NCBI GenBank assembly: GCA_035626515.1
Contig: DASPNM010000023.1
Span: forward strand, 62,001-126,000
DNA: 64,000 bases
Reading direction: 5' to 3'
Source of the DNA: DASPNM01 sp035626515
Lineage (GTDB): Bacteria; Bacteroidota; Bacteroidia; Chitinophagales; Chitinophagaceae
The notes under the pieces: generated by a model
Seen by the model: the letters and a program-made list of their open reading frames with translations, nothing else
Told to the model about the DNA's origin: nothing
Databases searched by the model: none
Made by a program: the position numbers and the translations under genes
Part shown: piece by piece, positions 57,777-64,000 of the stretch
Layout of the letters: each line of letters opens with the position of its first letter
How positions within the stretch are numbered: the stretch's first letter is position 1

Positions 57777-58523
57777 ATGGGTCCGCTGCGGAAAATTTTT
57801 TTCACCGGCATGCTCGTGAGCTTCCTGGGATCGCTTCCCCTGGGCACGCTGAACATCGCCGCAATGCAGATCTCCGTTACGGACGGCGTAACGGCCGCGA
57901 TGCTTTTTTCGTTGGGTTCGCTGCTGGTCGAGATCATTTATGTGCGCATTTCGCTCGTGGCGATGGACTGGATCCGGAAGCAGGGAAAACTTTTCGTGAT
58001 CCTCGAGTACATCACGCTTCTGATCGTGGTGGCGCTGGCAGTATCGAGCTTCTACGCGGCCCTGCATCCCGGGGAAGAAAAAAATGTCGTACTGAGCAGC
58101 ACGCTTCCCAAATTCATGCTTGGAGCGGCCATGTGTGCGGTGAACCCGATTCAAATTCCATTCTGGTTTGGCTGGAGCACGGTGCTCTTCACCAAAAAAA
58201 TTCTACAGCCGAGAGCAAGCCATTACAATTTCTACATATTCGGGATCGGGCTGGGCACATTTATCGGGAACTGTGTGTTCATTTTCGGGGGATTGCTGGT
58301 AGCCCGCGCGATCAGCAATAATCAGCACGTGCTGGCCTGGGTGATCGGCGGCTTCTTTGCCATAACGGCGGTGGTGCAGGCATGGCGAATCTTCAGCAAA
58401 AAGGATCCGGTTCACCAGCTCGAGCATCCTGAAGAGATGACACAGAAGTTCGAGGAGCAGATGGAAAAGATCGAGGAAGGACTGGAAAAGATCACACACC
58501 ACGAAAAAGAGCAGGCCAAATAA
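57777..58523 (+). CDS. LysE-family transporter
   Basis: Inner-membrane exporter of the LysE/RhtB type with six helices. Helix 1 has GMLVSFLGSLPLGTLNIAAMQ (about 10-30), then AMLFSLGSLLVEIIYVRISLV, FVILEYITLLIVVALAVSSFY, and later FMLGAAMCAVNPIQIPFWFGWS, FIGNCVFIFGGLLV and VLAWVIGGFFAITAVVQAW. The last 40 residues form a charged, heptad-patterned tail (EMTQKFEEQMEKIEEGLEKITHHEKEQ), probably a coiled coil. 248 residues. Substrate unknown; amino acid export is the family role. It precedes the DinB-like gene by 12 bases. Confidence 0.87.
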   Translation: MGPLRKIFFTGMLVSFLGSLPLGTLNIAAMQISVTDGVTAAMLFSLGSLLVEIIYVRISLVAMDWIRKQGKLFVILEYITLLIVVALAVSSFYAALHPGEEKNVVLSSTLPKFMLGAAMCAVNPIQIPFWFGWSTVLFTKKILQPRASHYNFYIFGIGLGTFIGNCVFIFGGLLVARAISNNQHVLAWVIGGFFAITAVVQAWRIFSKKDPVHQLEHPEEMTQKFEEQMEKIEEGLEKITHHEKEQAK

Positions 58524-58535
58524 AAATTAAGCCTT

Positions 58536-59030
58536 ATGCCGATCCGCGATGCCTTCATTTCCGAGCTCAGGTATGAAACAGGGCTGACCCGCAAAATGCT
58601 CGAACGGGTGCCGCTGGAAAAAAAGGACTGGAAACCGCACGAAAAGTCCATGACGCTTGGGCGACTGTCCACGCATATTGCGGAAATCCCTCAATGGATC
58701 ACCCGCATCGCCACCATCGGGGATTTCGACTTCGCAGTCCATCGCTTCGATCCCCACACCGCGAACTCCCGCGAAGAGCTGTTGCAGATCTTTGATGAAA
58801 GCGTTGAAGGGGCGAATCGGCATCTGCAAAAAATGGAAGACGACGCATTCCAGGAGCCCTGGGTCGTGCGTTTCGGGGAAACTGTGCGCTTTAACGCCCC
58901 GCGAAAGGTGGCAATTCGCGGCTGGGCGCTGAGCCATCTTATTCATCACCGCGGGCAGCTTTCCGTTTATTTGCGGCTGCTCGATCTGCCGGTGCCAGGG
59001 ATGTACGGACCAAGCGCCGATGAGCGATGA
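58536..59030 (+). CDS. DinB-superfamily protein
   Basis: Four-helix-bundle protein with the three metal-binding His positions: LGRLSTHIAEIPQW (about residue 47), and ALSHLIHHRGQLSVYLRLLD (about 135-139) with the HHRGQ hallmark. The end PGMYGPSADE is also typical. 164 residues. Members are metal-dependent transferases or stress-induced proteins; the activity here is unknown. It is a second DinB protein in the window (the other at 17418) but the two are not close in sequence. It follows the LysE gene by 12 bases. Confidence 0.9.
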   Translation: MPIRDAFISELRYETGLTRKMLERVPLEKKDWKPHEKSMTLGRLSTHIAEIPQWITRIATIGDFDFAVHRFDPHTANSREELLQIFDESVEGANRHLQKMEDDAFQEPWVVRFGETVRFNAPRKVAIRGWALSHLIHHRGQLSVYLRLLDLPVPGMYGPSADER

Positions 59031-59036
59031 ATGCGA

Positions 59037-59756
59037 TCAAAACTGGGTCATCACGAGGCGGTCTATTTTCTCCTTTTTCCGGTTTACTTTTTCGAGCAGC
59101 CGCCGGTATTTTACCTGATCAGTATAATAATATTCAGTGAGCCGCATTTGCCGTTTTCGCCACTTGTACAGGTAGAAATTACCCGCAAGCCGGTCCAGGC
59201 TAAGGGTGAGCAAGTGCAGCAGTTTGGCGCGGGAACTTGTTCTCACTGCTTCCGCGTGAACAAAACGGTAGGTTTCGTTCAGACAGGAATTGAACAAGTA
59301 GTATTTCTTTTTGATAACCGGCCATTCTTCAGCCCCATAGCTGTGCGCGATAGCTTCGGCCAGTCCACCGTTGAGATGTGCGTTCGCGCCGAGCAAATAA
59401 TATTGAACGGGAAGCAGGCTGCTGTCCTTGAAATAAGCCCGCCACGCCGGCAGCGGAATTTCCTTTCCGGCCACGGCAGCCTGGCAGGCCTCGATATAAA
59501 ACCGCGCAAAAACGCGTTCAAAATTGCGGATAAAGCGTTGCGTGCTGCTGTCGGCATCAACGAGCTTTTCTTCAACCAGCAACAGGAATTCGTAATAAAG
59601 CATGCCGAAATGTTTGGCAATGCCCGCCGTGCGGCTGAGCGAATCGAGCTGGAACAACTCCACGAACGGATAAACCTGCCGCTGCGAGAATCCTTTTATG
59701 ATAATCATCAGCATGCAGGCCGTAAGCAGGATCGTTTTTCGCAGGGATTCTTTCAT
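59037..59756 (-). CDS. Exported protein, DUF5995-like
   Basis: The N-terminus KTILLTACMLMIIIKGFSQ looks like a signal peptide. The core contains VQYYLLGANAHLNGGLAEAIAHSYG (about 125-150), resembling the AHIN/D pattern of DUF5995, a family of helical proteins of unknown role. Other helical parts are RFIRNFERVFARFYIEACQAA and RAKLLHLLTLSLDRLAGNFYLYKWRKRQ. 239 residues. It is followed by nothing recognisable and is preceded by a small outer-membrane-protein gene on the same strand, 19 bases away. Family assignment is tentative. Confidence 0.6.
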   Translation of the reverse strand: MKESLRKTILLTACMLMIIIKGFSQRQVYPFVELFQLDSLSRTAGIAKHFGMLYYEFLLLVEEKLVDADSSTQRFIRNFERVFARFYIEACQAAVAGKEIPLPAWRAYFKDSSLLPVQYYLLGANAHLNGGLAEAIAHSYGAEEWPVIKKKYYLFNSCLNETYRFVHAEAVRTSSRAKLLHLLTLSLDRLAGNFYLYKWRKRQMRLTEYYYTDQVKYRRLLEKVNRKKEKIDRLVMTQF

Positions 59757-59775
59757 GGGCTCGATGGGTTCCGGC

Positions 59776-60276
59776 TCAGAAACGGTACCCGGTCATGACG
59801 CGAACGTTGAAAAGCGCCTCGTCGTCGGCTTCTCTTTCATTCCCGCCACCCGGGCGAAATGAATACCCTGCGCCCAGTGTAGGGGTTACGAAAGCACCTT
59901 TGCCGAAATTGTTAAATGTATGATGGTACCCGGCTTCTAGGGATGGAGTGATGCGCGTCGCATTCGCACCTCCGGACTTTTCAAAACTGATGCTGGTGTT
60001 GAAACCGAGGAGAAAATTGCCGCTCGTGCCCGGGCTAAATGAATAGCGGTAGCCGGCATGCAGCCCCAGCGCAGGGGGGTGAATTTTCGAAAAATTGTAA
60101 CTGATCCCGACCGTCCAGCTGTTGCGTCCCGAAAAATTTTCCAGGCTTCCCCCAATGGCGTGCTGGCTAAAGCTGCGTCCGAAATTGTAGCGATAATCGG
60201 CGCCTATTTCCGTTTGAGCGTGAGCGGAAAGGAGGCCGATCAGTCCGATGAGCAGCAGAAATGTTTGTCTTTTCAT
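59776..60276 (-). CDS. Small outer-membrane beta-barrel-like protein
   Basis: The ATG at 60276 opens a signal peptide (MKRQTFLLLIGLIGLLSAHAQ). The mature 145 residues alternate polar and aromatic residues in strands: IGADYRYNFGRSFSQHAIGG, WTVGISYNFSKIHPPALGLHAGYRYSF, GNFLLGFNTSISFE. They end in a barrel-like aromatic terminus (FNVRVMTGYRF). This is the look of an eight-stranded outer-membrane barrel. 166 residues. Function unknown. Located between the Fe-S membrane protein and the DUF5995-like gene. Confidence 0.72.
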   Translation of the reverse strand: MKRQTFLLLIGLIGLLSAHAQTEIGADYRYNFGRSFSQHAIGGSLENFSGRNSWTVGISYNFSKIHPPALGLHAGYRYSFSPGTSGNFLLGFNTSISFEKSGGANATRITPSLEAGYHHTFNNFGKGAFVTPTLGAGYSFRPGGGNEREADDEALFNVRVMTGYRF

Positions 60277-60309
60277 AAAATCTTTTTTTTGGTGAATAAT
60301 GCCCATAGA

Positions 60310-61626
60310 TCACCGGTTCGCCATTTCTGTTACCCATTTATCCCGGTCCTCGGGAGAAAATTTCCACGGCGCGAAATTGTTTTCGACATTGCTGAACATC
60401 GCATGCCATTCCTGCGGAGCGTTGCTGTCTTCCATCACCAGGGATCGCCGCAATTCGAGGATGATTTCCAGCGGGGAGATCGCTACCGGACATTCTTCCA
60501 CGCAGGCCTGGCAGGCGGTGCAGGCACGAAGCTCTTCCACCGAAATATAACTGAGCAGGTTTTTGCTGTCATCCGCGAACGATCCGTGCTTATCAATATT
60601 GCGGCCCACCTCCTCCATCCGGTCGCGGGTATCCATCATGATCTTCCTTGGGGAGAGTTTCTTGCCGGTAATGTTCGCCGGGCAGGCGGCCGTACAGCGG
60701 CCGCATTCGGTGCAGGAATAGGCGTCCAGGAGGTTGCGCCAGGTGAGATCAAACACATCCTTTGCGCCGAAGCGGGGCGGGGGTGTGGCCTCGGCGGGAA
60801 CGAGCTCCGGCTGCATCGCGTACAATACTTCCTGCTGCACCGCCGGCATGTTTTTCATTTCTCCCTTTGGATCCAGCCGCGCATAGTAAGCATTTGGGAA
60901 AGCAAGAAGAATATGAAGGTGCTTTGAAAATATGAGATAGTTGAGGAAGGCGAGTATACCGGTAATGTGCAGCCACCAGGCAAGCCGCTCAATGAGGACC
61001 AGGCTGGACTCGCTTAGGTTGAAAAATGCCGGGGCGATAAGGCCGGAAACCCAAAAATCGCCGGTGTCGGGGTAATGGAGATGTCCTTTGAGCTGAAGCG
61101 CACGGTCGGCCGCGTTCATGGTGAGAAACAGCGTCATCAGCGCGATTTCGGTAATGAGGATGTAATTCGCGTCCTTGCGCGGCCAGCCATCCAGCTCTCG
61201 GTGGCGAAACCGCCAGACGCGCACCACGTTGCGACGAAACAGAAAAACGATGCAGGCGACGAGCACGAGCACGGCCAGTACCTCAAACGAGTCTATGAGA
61301 ACCTTGTAGAGGCCACCGAGCGGGCGTGCGAACAGGCGGTGCGTGCCCAAAATACCGTCCAGGATGATCTCGAGGATCTCGATATTAATGATGATGAACC
61401 CCGCGTAAATGAAGAAATGCAATACTGCCACCATGGGTTTACGGAACATTCTGGTTTGTCCGAATGCCAGCAACAGCACATTTTTCCAGCGTTCCCCCGG
61501 GCGGTCGCTGTGATCTTCGTCTCTTCCCAGCAGGATATTGCGCCGGATGCGCCTGACGCTGCGGGTAAATAGCCAGACTGCAAACGCAAAAAGAAGGATG
61601 AAGAAAATTTGCTGCGAGAGCTGCAT
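60310..61626 (-). CDS. Membrane-bound ferredoxin-type Fe-S protein (HdrC/NarI-like)
   Basis: About six transmembrane helices cover residues 5-25, 70-90, 105-130, 155-170, 220-235 and nearby, with histidines (VLHFFIYAGF, LHITGILAFLNY) that could carry haem as in NarI-like domains. The C-terminal soluble part has two [4Fe-4S] motifs: CTECGRCTAACPANITGKKL (about 300) and CTACQACVEECPVAISP (about 375). 438 residues. Such proteins pass electrons between quinone and a CCG-domain partner; the gene at 55786 is the natural partner and lies on the same strand. Start at 61626 (MQLSQQIFFILL). Confidence 0.88.
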   Translation of the reverse strand: MQLSQQIFFILLFAFAVWLFTRSVRRIRRNILLGRDEDHSDRPGERWKNVLLLAFGQTRMFRKPMVAVLHFFIYAGFIIINIEILEIILDGILGTHRLFARPLGGLYKVLIDSFEVLAVLVLVACIVFLFRRNVVRVWRFRHRELDGWPRKDANYILITEIALMTLFLTMNAADRALQLKGHLHYPDTGDFWVSGLIAPAFFNLSESSLVLIERLAWWLHITGILAFLNYLIFSKHLHILLAFPNAYYARLDPKGEMKNMPAVQQEVLYAMQPELVPAEATPPPRFGAKDVFDLTWRNLLDAYSCTECGRCTAACPANITGKKLSPRKIMMDTRDRMEEVGRNIDKHGSFADDSKNLLSYISVEELRACTACQACVEECPVAISPLEIILELRRSLVMEDSNAPQEWHAMFSNVENNFAPWKFSPEDRDKWVTEMANR

Positions 61627-61677
61627 TCAGATTGATTACAATCGCTAATTTACGGGTTGTTGCGCGAAGCAATCTAC

Positions 61678-62181
61678 ATGATGAATACAAAAGGAAACCA
61701 GGTGCTCGACGGAGCTACGATCGAAAAGAAAATCCATCGCATGGCGCTCGAAATCCTGGAAAAAAATTTTGATGAAACGGAGATCATTCTGGCGGGAGTC
61801 CGTGAAAACGGAAGCGTACTTGCGCGCAACATCGGGCGCCTGCTGAGCGCAACGGGAAAAATTGCGCCGCAACTCGTCGAGATCGCGCTCGATAAGAAAA
61901 TGCCCACCGAAGTACGCGTGGATCCGGTGCCGGCGGCACGCGATAAAGTGATCATCGTCGTAGACGACGTTTCCAACAGCGGGCGCACGCTGCTTTATGC
62001 GCTGAAACCATTCTTAGAGCTGCATCCGAAAAAAATACAGGCGCTGGTGCTCGTCGAACGCCGGCACAACTCATTCCCGGTTCAACCGGATTACGTCGGC
62101 CTTTCTATTGCGACCACCCTGCAGGAACACATTTACGTAGAAGTAGAGAATGAAAAGCTTACCGCCGCCTGGATCCGCTGA
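61678..62181 (+). CDS. PyrR-like phosphoribosyltransferase
   Basis: Type I phosphoribosyltransferase fold. The PRPP-binding loop is KVIIVVDDVSNSGRTLLYAL (about 95-115). Other parts are IILAGVRENGSVLARNIGRLL (about 42-62) and VLVERRHNSFPVQPDYVGLSIATTLQEH. The VERRHNSFPVxPDYVG text resembles PyrR, the uracil phosphoribosyltransferase and pyr-operon regulator of Firmicutes. Whether it regulates anything here is not shown. Start at 61678 or the adjacent ATG at 61681. 167 residues. Its stop (TGA) abuts the stop of the convergent lipoprotein gene as TGATCA. Confidence 0.87.
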   Translation: MMNTKGNQVLDGATIEKKIHRMALEILEKNFDETEIILAGVRENGSVLARNIGRLLSATGKIAPQLVEIALDKKMPTEVRVDPVPAARDKVIIVVDDVSNSGRTLLYALKPFLELHPKKIQALVLVERRHNSFPVQPDYVGLSIATTLQEHIYVEVENEKLTAAWIR

Positions 62182-62577
62182 TCAGTCTTCAAGAAACACA
62201 TCCACTTCGCGTGTTGTTTGGCGGTCATAGCGGTCCGTGGCCGTGACTTTCACGGTAGCCGTGACGATCCCCGTCATTCCGGTGACGGTCCAGCTCCAGT
62301 CGAAGTTGAACTGCGGAAGGTTGGCGACGGCAGCTGTTTGCGAAAAATACATCGTACCGTTTGCCTTGTTTTTTATTTCCACCCGCGCAGACTTGAGCAG
62401 GTCCTGGTCGGTAATGCTTCCGCGCACGTTGAGCGGAGTGGCGTTCGGATAATGGCCGTTCGCCGTTGGCAGGGTCATCGAAATGGTAGAGGGCGTGTCG
62501 GGCGGAGGATTTCCGTTGTCGTCTTTCTTGCAGGCAAGTAGAACAACAAGCGAAAGCACGGCGAATAATTCTTTCAT
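62182..62577 (-). CDS. Small lipoprotein with an Ig-like/PKD-like domain
   Basis: Lipoprotein signal MKELFAVLSLVVLLACKKDDNG with the anchor Cys near residue 16. The mature part is one beta-sandwich-like domain: ISMTLPTANGHYPNATPLNVRGSITDQDLLKSARVEIKNK, then FDWSWTVTGMTGIVTATVKVTATDRYDRQT. 131 residues. It fits Bacteroidota surface or periplasmic lipoproteins that hold a single Ig-like fold; function unknown. It lies 5 bases below the DUF2279 gene. Confidence 0.78.
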   Translation of the reverse strand: MKELFAVLSLVVLLACKKDDNGNPPPDTPSTISMTLPTANGHYPNATPLNVRGSITDQDLLKSARVEIKNKANGTMYFSQTAAVANLPQFNFDWSWTVTGMTGIVTATVKVTATDRYDRQTTREVDVFLED

Positions 62578-62582
62578 AAGTG

Positions 62583-63530
62583 CTAAAAATACAAAAAATA
62601 GACCTTGAGCTTACCCCGGTTATCCATTGATAAGGCGGGGGAGGGCAACTTGAATGAGTTCAGTCCCGCAAACACCGTGCGCAAAAATTTGCTGCTGGTT
62701 TTGATTCGGGTGAGATCAATATCGGGTGCGAGATAGAATTGCCGGACCCGCGGAATGTCGCGGCGGTCGAAGCGGATATTGCCCATTTCGTCGCGCGCAA
62801 GATTCTCGAATCCGCCAAAGAGACCCTCCGCGCCGTAGCCGACCGAAAGATTCAGCCAGAGAGGTAAAGCTGTTTCACGCAGCAATGATCGCAGGTTGAA
62901 GCTGAGCCAGTAGGTCTGGCCGTTGTAATCTTTGAGCATGCGCTCGTACCAGCTGGTACCGAACAATTCGCTGGCCCGGTGCTCCAGCATCGGTTCCGCG
63001 TAATGTTTGCGGTGGAAAGAAAACTTAAACTGCACCCGTTGTTCTTTCCAGCCGAGTTCCTGCCCGATAAACAATCCCGATCCGAACAAGTTCGAGGCAA
63101 TATCGGCCCAGCTCCATCCCCACTTCGCCGAATGGGCGTCCAGCACTTCGATCACTGTCAAATAAAGGGCGCCGCTGCCACCCCCGACCAGGGCCGCACG
63201 CTTCTGGGAAAGTCCCGCCCAGCGCCACATCGCCGCCGACGCGCGACCTGTATTATACGCGGTCCATGCATGTCCCACTTTGTCCACCTGCAACCATTCT
63301 GCCGCATCGTTGAAAGTATGAAATGATGTTTTCTCAAAATCCTTGTACCAGGCATTATTGAGTATGAGCAGGGAAGTGCCGTATCCGGCCACATTGATAC
63401 CCGTGATCAGGAAAACTCTCCCGGACTGCCCTCGGGATTTCGCAGGCACCGAATCGCCCGGTAGCGTACTTGCCCGGCCGTCTGGTGGGACCAACAGCAG
63501 CACAATAAGCAGGCAACAGGTTGCACGCAT
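62583..63530 (-). CDS. DUF2279-family exported protein
   Basis: Signal-like start MRATCCLLIVLLLVPPDGRAST. The core follows DUF2279: GINVAGYGTSLLILNNAWYKDFEKTSFHTFNDAAEWLQVDKVGHAWTAYNTGRASAAMWRWAGLS (about 42-105). GGGSGALYLTVIEVLDAHSAKWGWSWADIASNLFGSGLFIGQ follows. The C-terminal half is barrel-like (YWLSFNLRSLLRETALPLWLNLSVGYGAEGLFGG). 315 residues. Outer-membrane location is likely; the role is unknown. Precedes the small lipoprotein gene. Confidence 0.82.
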   Translation of the reverse strand: MRATCCLLIVLLLVPPDGRASTLPGDSVPAKSRGQSGRVFLITGINVAGYGTSLLILNNAWYKDFEKTSFHTFNDAAEWLQVDKVGHAWTAYNTGRASAAMWRWAGLSQKRAALVGGGSGALYLTVIEVLDAHSAKWGWSWADIASNLFGSGLFIGQELGWKEQRVQFKFSFHRKHYAEPMLEHRASELFGTSWYERMLKDYNGQTYWLSFNLRSLLRETALPLWLNLSVGYGAEGLFGGFENLARDEMGNIRFDRRDIPRVRQFYLAPDIDLTRIKTSSKFLRTVFAGLNSFKLPSPALSMDNRGKLKVYFLYF

Positions 63531-63630
63531 CTCCCAAAATTACGGTTAGTGCCGCCGTGCGATGTTCTGCGTAATGAAAATCCGCCGGATTTTATTTTCA
63601 ACTAAATTGCCGCACCTTAAAAGTGATGAC

Positions 63631-64000
63631 ATGGATGCTGCGATCCGAGCGAAAGTGAACAGCTGGCTCGAAGGAAATATTGATGAGGAAACCCGGCAAC
63701 AGATCCTTCGATTGGAAAAAGAGAAACCCGACGAACTGACCGACGCTTTTTACAAAAACCTGGAGTTTGGCACGGGCGGCCTGCGCGGGATCATGGGCGT
63801 GGGAACCAACCGCATGAACCGGTACACCGTGGGCATGGCCACCCAGGGGTATGCCAACTATCTCAGGCAGGTTTTTGGCAACAAGCTGAGCGTGGCCATC
63901 GCGCACGACAGCCGCAACAACAGCCGGTTTTTCGCGGAAACGGCTGCGGCCGTGTTCGCCGCAAACGGGATCCGGGTTTACCTTTTCGACGACATGCGCC
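63631..64000 (+). CDS. Phospho-sugar mutase (phosphoglucomutase/phosphomannomutase family), 3' end cut by the window
   Basis: The frame from the ATG at 63631 starts MDAAIRAKVNSWLEGNIDEE and remains open to the window edge (123 residues). Family marks are LEFGTGGLRGIMGVGTNRMNRYTVG (about 44-68) and VAIAHDSRNNS (about 88-98), the region before the catalytic serine loop, of which SRN is the start. Long bacterial members (about 570 residues) begin like this. The remaining two-thirds, with the metal-binding DGDxD and sugar-binding loops, lie outside. A nearer ATG at 63626 is out of frame. Confidence 0.93.
   Translation, partial: MDAAIRAKVNSWLEGNIDEETRQQILRLEKEKPDELTDAFYKNLEFGTGGLRGIMGVGTNRMNRYTVGMATQGYANYLRQVFGNKLSVAIAHDSRNNSRFFAETAAAVFAANGIRVYLFDDMR

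Noticed and set aside
62179..62184. TGATCA at the back-to-back stop codons of the PyrR-like and lipoprotein genes
   Set aside because: Two opposing TGA stops next to each other give this palindrome automatically; it needs no further meaning.

Overview
The window looks like a chromosomal segment of a Bacteroidota bacterium, most likely of the Chitinophagaceae or a close relative. The evidence is the outer-membrane beta-barrel receptors with a carboxypeptidase-regulatory N-terminus, the alternative Bacteroidota GlmU-like protein, a PafA-type phosphatase, DUF4199 and DUF2279 proteins, and promoters of the Bacteroidota type (TTG, about 19-21 bases, then TAnnTTTG) without strong Shine-Dalgarno sites. 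Base composition is even, genes are dense, and no transposase, phage gene or CRISPR array was seen. Both ends cut a gene: pgi on the left and a phosphohexomutase on the right.

Layout. 1-2014: pgi and threonine aldolase. 2262-7358: two tandem receptor paralogues. 7449-12269: YajQ, a structured intergenic region, ribosomal protein L31, a GlmU-like acyltransferase, TpiA and a glycosyltransferase. 12344-16978: minus-strand run of acyl-CoA-binding protein, CotH-like secreted protein, PafA-like phosphatase, DsrE protein and MFS transporter. 17062-20257: small lipoproteins, a DinB protein, a thioredoxin-reductase-like flavoprotein and small ORFs. 20370-25147: FkbM methyltransferase, LepA, a glycosyltransferase and a secreted protein.

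25269-32050 is a tightly overlapping minus-strand operon. It encodes a dihydroorotase homologue without its metal ligands, a DUF4199 protein, two glycosyltransferases and a GDP-heptose pathway (HddA, GmhA, and a fused HddC-like/GmhB-like enzyme). Two tRNA-Pro genes, each followed by a palindromic repeat, lie upstream.

32590-44258 is the most coherent metabolic block: reductive pyrimidine catabolism. It carries PreA/PreT, dihydropyrimidinase, beta-ureidopropionase, an NCS1 permease and a DmpA-type aminopeptidase. After a divergent desaturase come an omega-aminotransferase and a CoA-acylating methylmalonate-semialdehyde dehydrogenase. Together these could take uracil or thymine to acetyl- or propionyl-CoA.

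44349-52570 holds an RNA methyltransferase, two thioredoxin-fold proteins, a BrkB-family protein, MltG, SecG, a TPR-like protein, LptE, a sigma-54 activator and MiaB. 52665-64000 holds a third receptor, tRNA-Gly, two separated Hdr/GlpC-like Fe-S proteins with unrelated genes between them, LysE and ATP-grasp proteins, a PyrR-like phosphoribosyltransferase and the start of a phosphohexomutase.

The least explained sequence is 7941-8302 upstream of L31, a series of hairpins closed by GNRA-type tetraloops, and the drifting 7-bp tandem repeats at several gene ends.
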